64,000 nt of DNA from positions 1 through 64,000 of the forward strand of contig CAYXVZ010000025.1 of assembly GCA_964468345.1 (NCBI GenBank), given 5' to 3'. The notes below the pieces were generated by a model that made no database searches, had not been told where the DNA came from, and was given only the letters and a program-made list of their open reading frames with translations. The translations under genes were made by a program, and so were the position numbers. The DNA comes from DALYLB01 sp964468345 (lineage in GTDB: Bacteria; Acidobacteriota; Blastocatellia; RBC074). The number at the start of each line of letters is the position of its first letter. Position 1 is the first letter of the stretch. This document shows positions 9,047-17,987 of the stretch, one piece after another.

Positions 9047-9874
9047 TCACTGCGAAGCAGCTTTCGCCGCTTCGATCTTCTGTTTCAGATCCAGCGCTTT
9101 TCGGCTCTCGGGCGCGAGCTTCAATTCGAGATCGATCTCGCGGGCCGCGTCCGCATAGCGTTTTTGCTCGAAATAAATCACGGCCAGGCCCAGATGGATT
9201 TCCGCCAGCTTCGGATCGACTTCCGCCGCGCGATTGTATTCCGCGATGGCCAGGTCGAATTTGCCCTGCCCCAGATATTGCTGCGCCAGCGATTGATGCA
9301 GCCGCGCCGAGTCGGGATCGATCGCAATCATGCGGCGATAGCTCCATTCCGACAGCCGGCCGAGCGCGCGCCCCAGTTGATAGGCATATTCCGGCTCGCG
9401 CGCATCGAGTTCCGCCAGCGCCAGATATTGCTCGACGGCCGCGGGCAGGTTCTCGGCCGCTTCATAGGCGCGGGCCAGTTGCAGGCGGGCCTGCGGCTCC
9501 GCCGGCAGGAGCTTCACGGCCTGTTCCAGCGATCGCGTGGCCTCCGCGGTTTTGCCCAGCGCCAGCAGGCTCACGCCGAGCAGCAAATGCGACGGGCCGT
9601 TGCCCGGCTCCAGCCGAAGCGCTTCGCGAAACTGCGCGCCAGCCGCCGCGTGATCGCCCCGGCGTTGAAAAATGATGCCCAGATTGTGATGCGCGAAGGC
9701 CGATCGTCCGCGCTGCCCGAGCAATTGCCGAAAGATCGTTTCGGCTTCCGCCAGGCGATTTTCCTTGAGCGCGGCGAGCCCTTCGGCGGAAAGCGTTTCG
9801 GCCGGCGTCTGCGCCAGCGCCGCTGTCATCGACAGCGCAAGGCACAGTCCGAAAGATCGGAGAAATGCGTTCAT
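9047..9874 (-). CDS. exported TPR protein
   Basis: A 275-residue protein with a signal peptide (FLRSFGLCLALSMTAALAQ) and tandem TPRs through most of its length: AEGLAALKENRLAEAETIFRQLL, FAHHNLGIIFQRRGDHAAAGAQFREALRLEPG, SHLLLGVSLLALGKTAEATRSLEQAVKLLP, RLHQSLAQQYLGQGKFDLAIAEYNRAAEVDP, EIHLGLAVIYFEQKRYADAAREIDLELKLAP. It ends in a short charged tail. The frame opens at 9931; the ATG at 9872-9874 gives a compact signal peptide. It is the first gene of a two-gene unit and is divergent from the TPR gene at 9967. It resembles the other three TPR proteins here, which suggests local duplication. Function is probably scaffolding in the envelope. Confidence 0.82.
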   Translation of the reverse strand: MNAFLRSFGLCLALSMTAALAQTPAETLSAEGLAALKENRLAEAETIFRQLLGQRGRSAFAHHNLGIIFQRRGDHAAAGAQFREALRLEPGNGPSHLLLGVSLLALGKTAEATRSLEQAVKLLPAEPQARLQLARAYEAAENLPAAVEQYLALAELDAREPEYAYQLGRALGRLSEWSYRRMIAIDPDSARLHQSLAQQYLGQGKFDLAIAEYNRAAEVDPKLAEIHLGLAVIYFEQKRYADAAREIDLELKLAPESRKALDLKQKIEAAKAASQ

Positions 9875-9966
9875 AATTACGATTCCATTGTGGGATTGTG
9901 CGTTGACAGTATACGCCGGATGAGGCTTCAATAGGCAAATTCAATTACGCAAATTCAGGCGGTCGA

Positions 9967-11604
9967 ATGAAAGGCAAAAGGCAAAAGGCAAATATCAAAA
10001 GGCAAAAGTGGGGAATTCGTGTCTGCCGACAGGAATCTCGATGTATCCTTTTGCCTTTTGCCTTTCTTCTCTTCCTGATTTCGTCGCCGATCATCGCCCA
10101 GACCCCGCGCGAACAGGCGATTCTCGCCGTGCAGGATCTGATGCAGCAAAATCGCGGAGCCGAGGCAAGGCAGGCGCTGGCAGCGGGCTTCAAAAAGTTT
10201 CCGGGCGATGCGGGGCTCGAAAATCTGTTGGGCATTCTGGAGGCGCAGGAAGGGAATCGCGCCGCGGCGGAAGCGGCCTTCAAACGCGCGCTCACGCGAT
10301 CGCCGGGGCTGCTCGGCGCCTATTTGAATCTCGGCCGCCTGTATCTCGAAAGCGCCGCCACCGATCCGCAGGCGGCAGAAAAGGCGCTCGACATCTATCA
10401 GCGCGCGCTGCGCCAACAGCCGGCGAACCCTGAAGCCAATTATCAGGCCGCTGTTTTATTGCAGCATCGGGGGGAATATCGGCTCGCGCTCGCCCACCTG
10501 CAACGCTTGCCCACGGAATACAAACAGAGCGCGCAATCGCTGGCCGTTCTCTGCGGTGTGCACGCGGGCCTCGGCAATCGGCAGCAGGCACAGGCCACAG
10601 TGGAGGCGCTCACCGTCCATCCCGATTTTTCCGAAGCGGATCTCATTGGCATTCTGCCCACGCTCGAAAAGGCGCAGCGCGAAGACCTGGCCGTGTCCTT
10701 GCTGGAATCGCTCGCCTCGCGCGGCGCGATCGGCGCGGAATTGCAGCACCGGCTGGGCCTGTTTTATGAGCGGCAGGGACACCTGGATCGCGCGCGCGCA
10801 GCGGTTGAAAAAGCCGCGGGGCCGCGTCCTTCGACTGCGCTGCTGGTTGATCTGGCCCGCATCGCGCATCGACAGCGGGACAATCAAGGCGCGCTCGGCT
10901 ATCTGGCGCACGCCCGCGATCTCGAACCGAACAACGCCTCCGTGCATTATTTTTTCGGCATGGTTTGTGTGGATCTGTTTCTCGGAGCGGAGGCCCAGGT
11001 TTCGCTCGGCAAGGCCGTCGCGCTCGATCCTGAAAACGCGCAATACAATTATGCAATGGGCGTCGTATCGTCGTTTCGACACGATCCGGCCGAGGCGATC
11101 CCGTATCTAAAAAAGTTCCTTGCGCTCAAACCGGGCGATCCGCAGGGCACGCTGATGCTGGGCATCGTCTATTTCAAAAGCAAGGAGTATGACGCCGCGC
11201 AGCGGGAATTGCTGCGCGCGAAAGCAGACCGGCCAAGCGCGGCGACGGCGGCTTATTATCTCGGCAGTATTGCGCGATTGAACGGCCAGCTTGAAGAAGC
11301 GATCCGCCTCGAACAGGAAGCCCTTGCGATCAATCCCAATCACGTCGATGCGCTGGCCGAACTCGGGCAGGCGCTGTTGCAGCAGAAACAATACGAGCAG
11401 GCGGAAAAGCAATTGCAGAAAGCTCTCGCGATCAATCCCGACCACTATGCGGCGAATTTCAATCTGTTGACGCTCTATAGCCGCACGCGCGATCCGCGAC
11501 AGGAGCCGCTGGCCAAACGATTCGAGGAAATCAAAAAGCTTCGCGAAGAGAAGGCGCAGGACTTCCTTCGCGGCGTGGAGGTGCGGCCCTATGCCGTACC
11601 GTAG
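9967..11604 (+). CDS. exported TPR protein with repeat-derived signal peptide
   Basis: A 545-residue TPR protein with around a dozen helical repeats (for example AILAVQDLMQQNRGAEARQALAAGF, NLLGILEAQEGNRAAAEAAFKRALTR, YLNLGRLYLESAATD, YFFGMVCVDLFLGAEAQVSLGKAVALDPEN, ALAELGQALLQQKQYEQAEKQLQKALAINP). The N-terminus is unusual: about 26 basic residues (MKGKRQKANIKRQK...) precede the hydrophobic core ILLPFAFLLFLISSPIIA, and both parts are translated from the arms of an AAAAGGC-heptamer inverted repeat. No other in-frame ATG or GTG precedes the hydrophobic core, so 9967 is the likely start even though the ribosome-binding site is weak. It is transcribed away from the 9047-9874 gene. The partner is unknown. 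Confidence 0.8.
   Translation: MKGKRQKANIKRQKWGIRVCRQESRCILLPFAFLLFLISSPIIAQTPREQAILAVQDLMQQNRGAEARQALAAGFKKFPGDAGLENLLGILEAQEGNRAAAEAAFKRALTRSPGLLGAYLNLGRLYLESAATDPQAAEKALDIYQRALRQQPANPEANYQAAVLLQHRGEYRLALAHLQRLPTEYKQSAQSLAVLCGVHAGLGNRQQAQATVEALTVHPDFSEADLIGILPTLEKAQREDLAVSLLESLASRGAIGAELQHRLGLFYERQGHLDRARAAVEKAAGPRPSTALLVDLARIAHRQRDNQGALGYLAHARDLEPNNASVHYFFGMVCVDLFLGAEAQVSLGKAVALDPENAQYNYAMGVVSSFRHDPAEAIPYLKKFLALKPGDPQGTLMLGIVYFKSKEYDAAQRELLRAKADRPSAATAAYYLGSIARLNGQLEEAIRLEQEALAINPNHVDALAELGQALLQQKQYEQAEKQLQKALAINPDHYAANFNLLTLYSRTRDPRQEPLAKRFEEIKKLREEKAQDFLRGVEVRPYAVP
9969..10080. repeat. AAAAGGC heptamer inverted repeat, copy 1 (translated)
   Basis: Left arm 9969-10008 is a run of AAAAGGC-type heptamers. 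The right arm, about 10048-10080, carries the complementary CCTTTTG units and a TTCTTCTCTTCC extension. Both arms lie within the coding sequence of the 9967 TPR gene. Confidence 0.75.
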
Positions 11605-11624
11605 GGAGCATGGAGTTGCTTGGT

Positions 11625-11936
11625 GGTGGAACAGGTTAGCAACCTTGTCATTCCCCACATTTTTCGTGTTTTCTTGCGGCCCGAATAGACCCAATTTCCT
11701 TAAAAAGCGGTGCTTTTCCAGGCTCCAGAGGAGCCGAATGTTTATAGTTCGCGCGATTGCTTACGCCCCAAGCTCCGTAGGGGCGAAATGTGCCACATTC
11801 CGCTCCTGCGGAGCTTGGGGGCATTTTCGGCCTGATTCTATAAACATTCCGCCCTCCGGGGCGAATCCGCCACTGAACAAGAGATCCGGAAAATGAAAAG
11901 ATGTGGGTAATGACAAGGTTCATAACCTGTTCCACC
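11625..11936. repeat. nested MITE-like element
   Basis: Outer ends 11625-11660 and 11901-11936 are 36-base inverted copies with three mismatches (GGTGGAACAGGTTA..AACCTTGTCATT). Inside is a second element with ends 11721-11747 and 11838-11863 (GGCTCC-GAGCCGAATGTTTATAG type). The inner element is the same family as the one at 14161-14304. The whole fills the gap between two TPR genes and contains no gene. Confidence 0.75.
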
Positions 11937-12012
11937 CGGGCGCTTGCCATCTTCCCTTGCTCAATGTTTCGAACCACCACTGATGCGGCCGATTGCAAGA
12001 CGACAAATCAAC

Positions 12013-12957
12013 ATGCTTGACCTATCTGGCTTCAAATCCCTGTCTCTTTCTTTGCTTCTGGTATTCTTGTCCATTTCACTCTCCGCGCAAACGCCGGAGA
12101 TTTCGCGCGCGCTTGATCGGGCGGACTATCAACGAGCGGAGAAGCTCGCCTCGGCTTCGTTGCGCACGCGGCCGCGCGATGTCTCGCTGCGACTGCTGCT
12201 GGCGCGCGCGATTCTGGGGCAGGGCCGCTTTCGCGAAGCCGTCGCGGCATTGCGCGGCGTGTTGACGTTCGATCCGAAAAACATCGATGCGCTTTATTAC
12301 CTGGGCCTCTCGGCCAGTGCTTTGTCGCAAATGGAATTCGAGCGGCTCTATGCCCTCGCGCCGGAATCGTATCGCGTGCATCAACTGTTAGCCGAGGCCG
12401 CGCTGGCGCAGGAAAACCCGGCCGAAGCGGAAACCGAATACCTGGCCGCGCTCAAGCTCGCTCCCGATTCGCCGGAATTGTTGATCGCCCTGGCAGAGTT
12501 GAAACGGACGCAGTCGAAATACGACGAAGCGATTCCGCTCTATTCCCGCGCGGCGGAAGTGAGCGGAATGAACTACGACATCGCGTATGGCCTCGGGGCG
12601 AGTTATTCCTATCAACAGGATTACAAGCGGGCCGCGGATCATTTTCGGCAGGCGGTGAGGTTCGCGCCGGATGCAACGGCTGCTCGCTATGGGCTGGGAA
12701 ATGCGCTCTTCCAACTCGGCGAGACCGAAGCCGCCGTGACGGAGTTGCAGGCTGCGGTTCGGTTGCTGGATACACAGAAACAGGCATGGTTTCTGCTCGG
12801 GCGCGCCTATCAAAAACTTGGCCGGCAGGCTGAAGCCAAAGAAGCCTTCGCCAAAATCGAAGCCATCACCGCGCGGGAATTACAGCGGGAGCAGGGAGCG
12901 AGTCGGGAAGAAGAGAAAATCAAAAGGCAAAGGGCAAATGGCAAAAGGCAAAAGTAA
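12013..12957 (+). CDS. exported TPR protein
   Basis: A 314-residue protein with signal peptide (LSLSLLLVFLSISLSAQ) and tandem TPRs (ALDRADYQRAEKLASASLRTRP, AILGQGRFREAVAALRGVLTFDPK, LLAEAALAQENPAEAETEYLAALKLAPD, YGLGASYSYQQDYKRAADHFRQAVRFAPD, FLLGRAYQKLGRQAEAKEAFAKI). The frame opens at 11944, but the ATG at 12013 directly begins the signal peptide and is preferred. The last residues (EEKIKRQRANGKRQK) are encoded by the left arm of an AAAAGGC-heptamer inverted repeat and are therefore probably not part of the ancestral fold. It converges on ctaB. Confidence 0.8.
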   Translation: MLDLSGFKSLSLSLLLVFLSISLSAQTPEISRALDRADYQRAEKLASASLRTRPRDVSLRLLLARAILGQGRFREAVAALRGVLTFDPKNIDALYYLGLSASALSQMEFERLYALAPESYRVHQLLAEAALAQENPAEAETEYLAALKLAPDSPELLIALAELKRTQSKYDEAIPLYSRAAEVSGMNYDIAYGLGASYSYQQDYKRAADHFRQAVRFAPDATAARYGLGNALFQLGETEAAVTELQAAVRLLDTQKQAWFLLGRAYQKLGRQAEAKEAFAKIEAITARELQREQGASREEEKIKRQRANGKRQK

Positions 12958-12990
12958 AGAGAGGGTCTTTACTTTTGCCTTTTGATTTTC

Positions 12991-12993
<3 letters not shown>
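12912..12993. repeat. AAAAGGC heptamer inverted repeat, copy 2, between convergent stops
   Basis: Left arm 12912-12957 encodes the tail of the TPR protein and its stop codon. Right arm about 12967-12991 (TCTTTACTTTTGCCTTTTGATTTTCTT) touches the stop codon of ctaB. The hairpin thus fills the whole convergent gap and probably serves as a bidirectional terminator. Confidence 0.75.
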
Positions 12994-13917
<924 letters not shown>

Positions 13918-14013
13918 TGAGATGCCTCTTTCGGAAAAAGTATGAGTCTATCCTTAGACTTGCTTGTTAGTGCATACCTTAGCAGAACCGGGGAGGATCT
14001 CAAAATCTGCCCG

Positions 14014-14420
14014 GGAAAGTCTGGGGAAGTCTGGACAAGTCTGGAGAAGTCTCGGGAAGTCTGGAGAAGTCTCGGGAAGTCTGGAGAAGTCTCGGGAAGT
14101 CTGGGGAAGTCTGGAGAAGTCTGGAGAAGTGATTGATTTATTGGTCTCCCATATTTTCCTGGCTCCGGAGGAGCCATATATTTCTAGACATAAGTTCGCT
14201 TTCATTCCGCGCTCCGTAGGAGCGCCATCTGCCCAGATGGCGCTCCTACGGAGCGCGGAATATGGGGGCGGGCCATGCTATAAATATTCGGCTCCGCTGG
14301 AGCCGTTACCATTCGAGGCTTCAGTGGTCGGTGCTCAAGACTTCTCAAGACTTTTCAAGACTTTTCAAGACTTTTCAAGACTTTTCAAGACTTCCCGAGA
14401 CTTGCCCCGACTTCCCCTCT
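14014..14420. repeat. decamer-array inverted repeat enclosing a perfect hairpin element
   Basis: Left arm about 14014-14129 is roughly eleven copies of a ten-base unit (GAAGTCTGGG / GAAGTCTCGG). Right arm about 14336-14420 is eight or so copies of the opposite-sense unit (CAAGACTTTT, then CCGAGACTT). Between them lies an element with ends 14161-14187 and 14278-14304 (GGCTCCGGAGGAGCC type) and a perfect 27-base hairpin, 14205-14231 / 14234-14260, with a two-base loop. The right arm runs into the 3' end of the DUF2721 gene. No coding function is evident for the array. Confidence 0.8.
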
Positions 14421-14929
14421 TTATGCATCTGCTGATACTTCTCGCGCAGGCGGAGCGTGAATTCCATTTCGGAGCTGACCGATCGCAGGGCGAGCCGCGT
14501 TTCGGCGATCAGCATCACGCAGCCATAAAATAAAATGACGGTGCCGATAATGCCCAATGTATTGGGCAGCCAGAGAATTTTTTGGGCGACCGGCGGCAGA
14601 ATGGAGATGAATCCCACGGCCACCATCGCGGCGACAAAGGTGCTCAAGGCGACGTAAAAACTGGTCAGGGCGTTTTGAATCAGGCGGGTGCGGCGGGCAT
14701 GGATAGAGATCTGGCGCTCGACCTCGATGCGGCGCTCTTCCGGAAAATCGAGGGTTTCCTCCGACTTGGCCATCTCTTCGATCACGCGGCGAAGCTCGCG
14801 CACGCGATCGACAATCCGCGCCAGGCGGGCCGAGGTGGAAATAACGAGCGTCCCGCATGCCGAAATCAGCACGGCGGGCGTGATCATCGCGCTCAGGACA
14901 TTGAGTCCGGTGCTTGTGGCGTCTTGCAT
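14375..14929 (-). CDS. DUF2721 family membrane protein
   Basis: A 184-residue membrane protein matching the DUF2721 pattern: an N-terminal hydrophobic helix (LSAMITPAVLISACGTLVIST), a charged helical segment with ARLARIVDRVRELRR, then two closely spaced transmembrane helices (LTSFYVALSTFVAAMVAVGFISIL and LGIIGTVILFYGCVMLIAETRLAL). Function is unknown. The open frame extends upstream through a GGGGCGA repeat, but the ATG at 14929 is where family similarity begins. The C-terminal tail GKSGQVSGSLEKS is encoded by decamer units and translation ends at a TGA inside the array. Confidence 0.8.
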   Translation of the reverse strand: MQDATSTGLNVLSAMITPAVLISACGTLVISTSARLARIVDRVRELRRVIEEMAKSEETLDFPEERRIEVERQISIHARRTRLIQNALTSFYVALSTFVAAMVAVGFISILPPVAQKILWLPNTLGIIGTVILFYGCVMLIAETRLALRSVSSEMEFTLRLREKYQQMHKEGKSGQVSGSLEKS

Positions 14930-14933
14930 ATGG

Positions 14934-15068
14934 GAAAGGGGCGAGGGGCGAGGGGCGAGGGGCGAGATGAAAATGCCGAGTGAGGCGTTAAATTCGTTGC
15001 TGTTTATCGCACGGGTGTTAACTCTGCACTCCACATTTCCTTCTCGCCCCTCGCCCCTCGCCCCTTTC
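14934..15068. repeat. GGGGCGA heptamer inverted repeat, copy 1
   Basis: Left arm 14934-14966 holds four GGGGCGA heptamers after GAAA. Right arm 15043-15068 holds the complementary CTCGCCC units. They are separated by about 75 bases without a gene. It lies between two genes on the minus strand. Confidence 0.8.
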
Positions 15069-15077
15069 CTCCTGCAG

Positions 15078-15356
15078 CTACAATATTGAACTGATTTTTT
15101 CCGCCAGCCCAAAGTCCCGGTTCGTCAGGCCGCCCTGATCGTGCGTCATCAATCGCAGGCGGACTTTGTTCCAGCCGTGAACCAGAATATCGGGGTGATG
15201 ATCCGCGCTTTCGGCCAGATCGGCAACCTGATTGACGAAATGCATGGCCTGTTTGAAATTCTCGAACGCGAAATCACGGACGATTTCATCGCCTTCCCGC
15301 TTCCATCCCGCCGCGCGTGTCAGACGATCCTGGATCTGTTCTTCACTCAGTTTCAT
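15078..15356 (-). CDS. pterin-4-alpha-carbinolamine dehydratase
   Basis: A 92-residue PCD/DCoH family enzyme that dehydrates 4a-hydroxytetrahydropterin during pterin recycling. The diagnostic signature is present: ADHHPDILVHGWNKVRLRL followed by MTHDQGGLTNRD, with the His-His-Pro active-site motif at about residues 53-55. The frame opens at 15455 but the ATG at 15356 gives the normal family length (KLSEEQIQDRL is a typical start). No aromatic amino acid hydroxylase lies nearby, so it may have a general pterin role. It precedes the DUF2721 gene on the same strand, separated by the heptamer repeat. Confidence 0.9.
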   Translation of the reverse strand: MKLSEEQIQDRLTRAAGWKREGDEIVRDFAFENFKQAMHFVNQVADLAESADHHPDILVHGWNKVRLRLMTHDQGGLTNRDFGLAEKISSIL

Positions 15357-15578
15357 AGTTGTTTTAGATGTCAGTAGGTCTAGCCAACTTGCAAATGTTC
15401 TCATAGATATAGCGGCTTGCACAACGTAGCAACGCTGTATAGACTGGGCCATCATCGGAAAAATGACGGTGCTTAAACCGGCATATTGGGATAGGGGAGA
15501 CAGAATTTTTAGAGAAGCATCTACCTCGAGAGAAGGCGCGGCAGAGGACGATTGCGCTCGGGGAGCGAATTTATACTT

Positions 15579-17696
15579 ATGATAAATGAACGTATGCTTG
15601 ATCGTCGTTTGGGGCTCGATCCGGCGACCCTGATTGGTGTCTATCGCACCATGTATACCTCACGGCGACTGGACGACAAGGAGCTGTTGCTCAAACGACA
15701 AAACCGCGTTTTCTTCCAGATCAGCGGCGCCGGCCACGAAGCGGTTCTCGTTGCGGCGGGCCTGTTATTGCGCCCCGGTTACGATTGGTTTTGGGCCTAT
15801 TATCGGGATCGCGCCCTGGCATTGCAGTTGGGAATCACGCCGTATGAGCACCTGCTCGGCGCAGTGGCCGCGCAGGAAGATCCGTTCTCGGGGTCGCGGC
15901 AGATGCCGTCGCATTGGAACAATCCGAAGTTGCATGTGTTTCCGCGTTCTTCCTGCACGGGGACGCAGTTTTTGCAGGCCGTGGGCGCGGCCGAAGCGGG
16001 CTATCGGTATTCGATGATCAAAGAGATCGAAGATCGCGCTTCGCACTTCAAGCAGAATGAAATCGTGTATGTCTCCGCCGGCGACGGCACGACGAGCGAG
16101 GGCGAATTCTGGGAATCGCTCAATACGGCGTGCAATCTGCGCTTGCCGGTGCTTTACCTGATCGAAGACAACGGATACGCAATCTCGACGCCGGTCGAGG
16201 TGCAGACTGCGGGCGGCAGCATTTCGCGCCTCGTCGCGGGCTTTCCTTCGCTTTATATCGAGGAATGCGACGGCACGGATTTTCTGGAAAGCTATGAAAC
16301 GCTCGGCCGGGCAATCGATTATTGCCGCGAACGGCGCGGGCCCGCACTTGTGCATGCACATGTGATCCGCCCCTATTCGCATTCGCAGTCGGACGACGAA
16401 ACGCAGTACCGCCCTGAAGAAGAGCGGGCGGCCGATGCGGCGCGCGATCCGATTATGCGCTTCGGCAATCTGTTGCTTCGCGAAGAGATTGCAACGCCCG
16501 CGGAATTGCAGCGCGTGCGGGATGAGGTCGATGCGGAAATCAACGAGGCGGCCGATCGGGCGCTGCAGTTGCCGCAGCCGCCGAAATCGTCGGCGACCAT
16601 GTTTGTGTATTCGCCGGACGTCGATCCGACATCGCCGACTTTCGATACGGAACGCCAGGTCGAAGTCAGCGGCAACGAAGGCACGATGGTCGATCTGATC
16701 AATCGCTGCATTCATGAAGAGATGGAGCGGAATCCGCGCATCATCGTTCTCGGGCAGGATGTGGCCGATGCCAGCCGCTCGGAGTATCTCAATCGCGTGA
16801 AGGGCAAAGGCGGCGTCTTTAAGGTGACGGCGAACCTGCAGCGCGATTTCGGCAGCGACCGCGTCTATAACACGCCGCTGGCCGAAGCTAACATTATGGG
16901 CCGCTCGCTCGGCATGGCGGCGCGCGGGTTGAAGCCCGTGGCCGAAGTTCAGTTCTTCGATTACATCTGGCCGGCCTTTATGCAGATGCGCGATGAGGTG
17001 GCGTTGCTGCGATGGCGTTCGAACAACACCTGGAAGTGCCCGATGGTCGTGCGCGTTCCCGTGGGCGGCTATCTCAAGGGCGGCGCGATCTATCACAGCC
17101 AGTCCGGCGTCTCGACCTTCACGCAGATTCCCGGCTGGCGCGTGGTGATGCCCGCGACGGCGCTCGATGCCAACGGCCTGCTGCGCACGGCGATTCGTTC
17201 GGACGATCCGGTACTCTTTCTCGAACACAAGCATCTGTACCGGCAGGCGTATAATAAGAGCCAGTATCCGGGCCGCGATTTCATGATTCCCTTCGGCAAG
17301 GCCAAGGTCGCGCGCGAAGGCACCGATCTGACGATCATCACCTTCGGCGCGCTCGTCCAGCGTTCGCTGGTCGCGGCCAAGCAGGCGGCCGAATCGGATA
17401 TCAGCGTCGAGGTCATCGACCTGCGCAGCCTGAGCCCGTACGACTGGGCCGCAATCGAGCGCAGCGTTAAAAAGACCAATCGCGTGATTGTCGCGTATGA
17501 AGATCCGCTCTCGTGGGGCTATGGCGCCGAGATCGTTGCGCGCATCGCGGATGAACTCTTCGATCACCTCGATGCGCCCGTTCGCCGCGTCGCCGCGCTC
17601 GATTGCTTCGTCGCCTATGCGCCGGATGTGGAAGACGCCATCCTGCCGCAGGTGGAAGACGTCGTCCGCGCGATTCGCGAGACCGCTACGTACTGA
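15579..17696 (+). CDS. 2-oxoacid dehydrogenase E1, fused alpha and beta subunits
   Basis: A 705-residue thiamine-diphosphate enzyme that decarboxylates a 2-oxoacid and passes the acyl group to an E2 lipoyl protein. Residues about 20-345 are E1 alpha: GDGTTSEGEFWESLN to EDNGYA at about 168-198 is the ThDP/Mg motif. Residues about 360-700 are E1 beta: the pyrimidine-binding region (GQDVADASR, NTPLAEANIMGRSLGMAARG) followed by the transketolase C-terminal domain (DLTIITFGALVQRSL, IDLRSLSPYD). Overall look is branched-chain (2-oxoisovalerate) rather than pyruvate dehydrogenase, which is inference. The normally separate subunits are joined. No E2 or E3 gene is adjacent. Start at 15579 is preferred over the non-ATG extension to 15552. 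Confidence 0.9.
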   Translation: MINERMLDRRLGLDPATLIGVYRTMYTSRRLDDKELLLKRQNRVFFQISGAGHEAVLVAAGLLLRPGYDWFWAYYRDRALALQLGITPYEHLLGAVAAQEDPFSGSRQMPSHWNNPKLHVFPRSSCTGTQFLQAVGAAEAGYRYSMIKEIEDRASHFKQNEIVYVSAGDGTTSEGEFWESLNTACNLRLPVLYLIEDNGYAISTPVEVQTAGGSISRLVAGFPSLYIEECDGTDFLESYETLGRAIDYCRERRGPALVHAHVIRPYSHSQSDDETQYRPEEERAADAARDPIMRFGNLLLREEIATPAELQRVRDEVDAEINEAADRALQLPQPPKSSATMFVYSPDVDPTSPTFDTERQVEVSGNEGTMVDLINRCIHEEMERNPRIIVLGQDVADASRSEYLNRVKGKGGVFKVTANLQRDFGSDRVYNTPLAEANIMGRSLGMAARGLKPVAEVQFFDYIWPAFMQMRDEVALLRWRSNNTWKCPMVVRVPVGGYLKGGAIYHSQSGVSTFTQIPGWRVVMPATALDANGLLRTAIRSDDPVLFLEHKHLYRQAYNKSQYPGRDFMIPFGKAKVAREGTDLTIITFGALVQRSLVAAKQAAESDISVEVIDLRSLSPYDWAAIERSVKKTNRVIVAYEDPLSWGYGAEIVARIADELFDHLDAPVRRVAALDCFVAYAPDVEDAILPQVEDVVRAIRETATY

Positions 17697-17699
17697 GAA

Positions 17700-17788
17700 G
17701 ACGGAGAGAAGGAGGGACGGAGAGAAAGAGGGAAAACGCTAAATCGAAGCTTTTATCCCTCTTTTGCTCCGTCTTTCTTTCTCTCCAT
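17700..17788. repeat. imperfect inverted repeat after the E1 gene
   Basis: The purine-rich arm (GGAGAGAAGGAGGGACGGAGAGAAAGAGGG, about 17703-17733) is complementary to a pyrimidine arm (CCCTCTTTTGCTCCGTCTTTCTTTCTCTCC, about 17758-17787). It starts four bases after the E1 stop codon and is a likely terminator. Confidence 0.65.
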
Positions 17789-17828
17789 TACATTGCCTTC
17801 CAAAACAAAAAGTCTGCATTGCGAGGTC

Positions 17829-17978
17829 AGCCCCGTGCAACGGGGCTTGCCCGAAGGGCTATTAGCCGGGCGCTTCAGCGCCCGGCTACCGGCGAATCAA
17901 TCCCAAAGCCCCGTTCACGGGGCTTTCCCGAAGGGCTACTAGCCGGGCGCTTCAGCGTCCGGCAGCTGGCGAATCGAT
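17829..17978. repeat. two tandem copies of a palindromic unit of about 73 bases
   Basis: Unit 1 (17829-17901) and unit 2 (17907-17978) are direct repeats with few differences. Each contains a palindrome AGCCCCGT-ACGGGGCT and a second palindrome AGCCGGGCGC-GCGTCCGGC. The second copy ends ten bases before the MOSC start codon. Confidence 0.75.
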
Positions 17979-17987
17979 CAGCACGAG

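Noticed and set aside
14014..14420. Short regular repeats resembling a CRISPR array
   Set aside because: Units are ten bases with no spacers and the two arms are in opposite orientation; no cas gene is present.
13964..14533. Open frame of 189 codons across the decamer arrays
   Set aside because: It exists because the decamers lack stops in this frame; it overlaps the real DUF2721 gene on the other strand and has no fold-like pattern.
15765..17567. 600-residue open frame antisense to the E1 gene
   Set aside because: Shadow of a GC-rich gene; composition is dominated by Arg/Ala/Ile with no domain, and the opposite strand carries clear E1 motifs.
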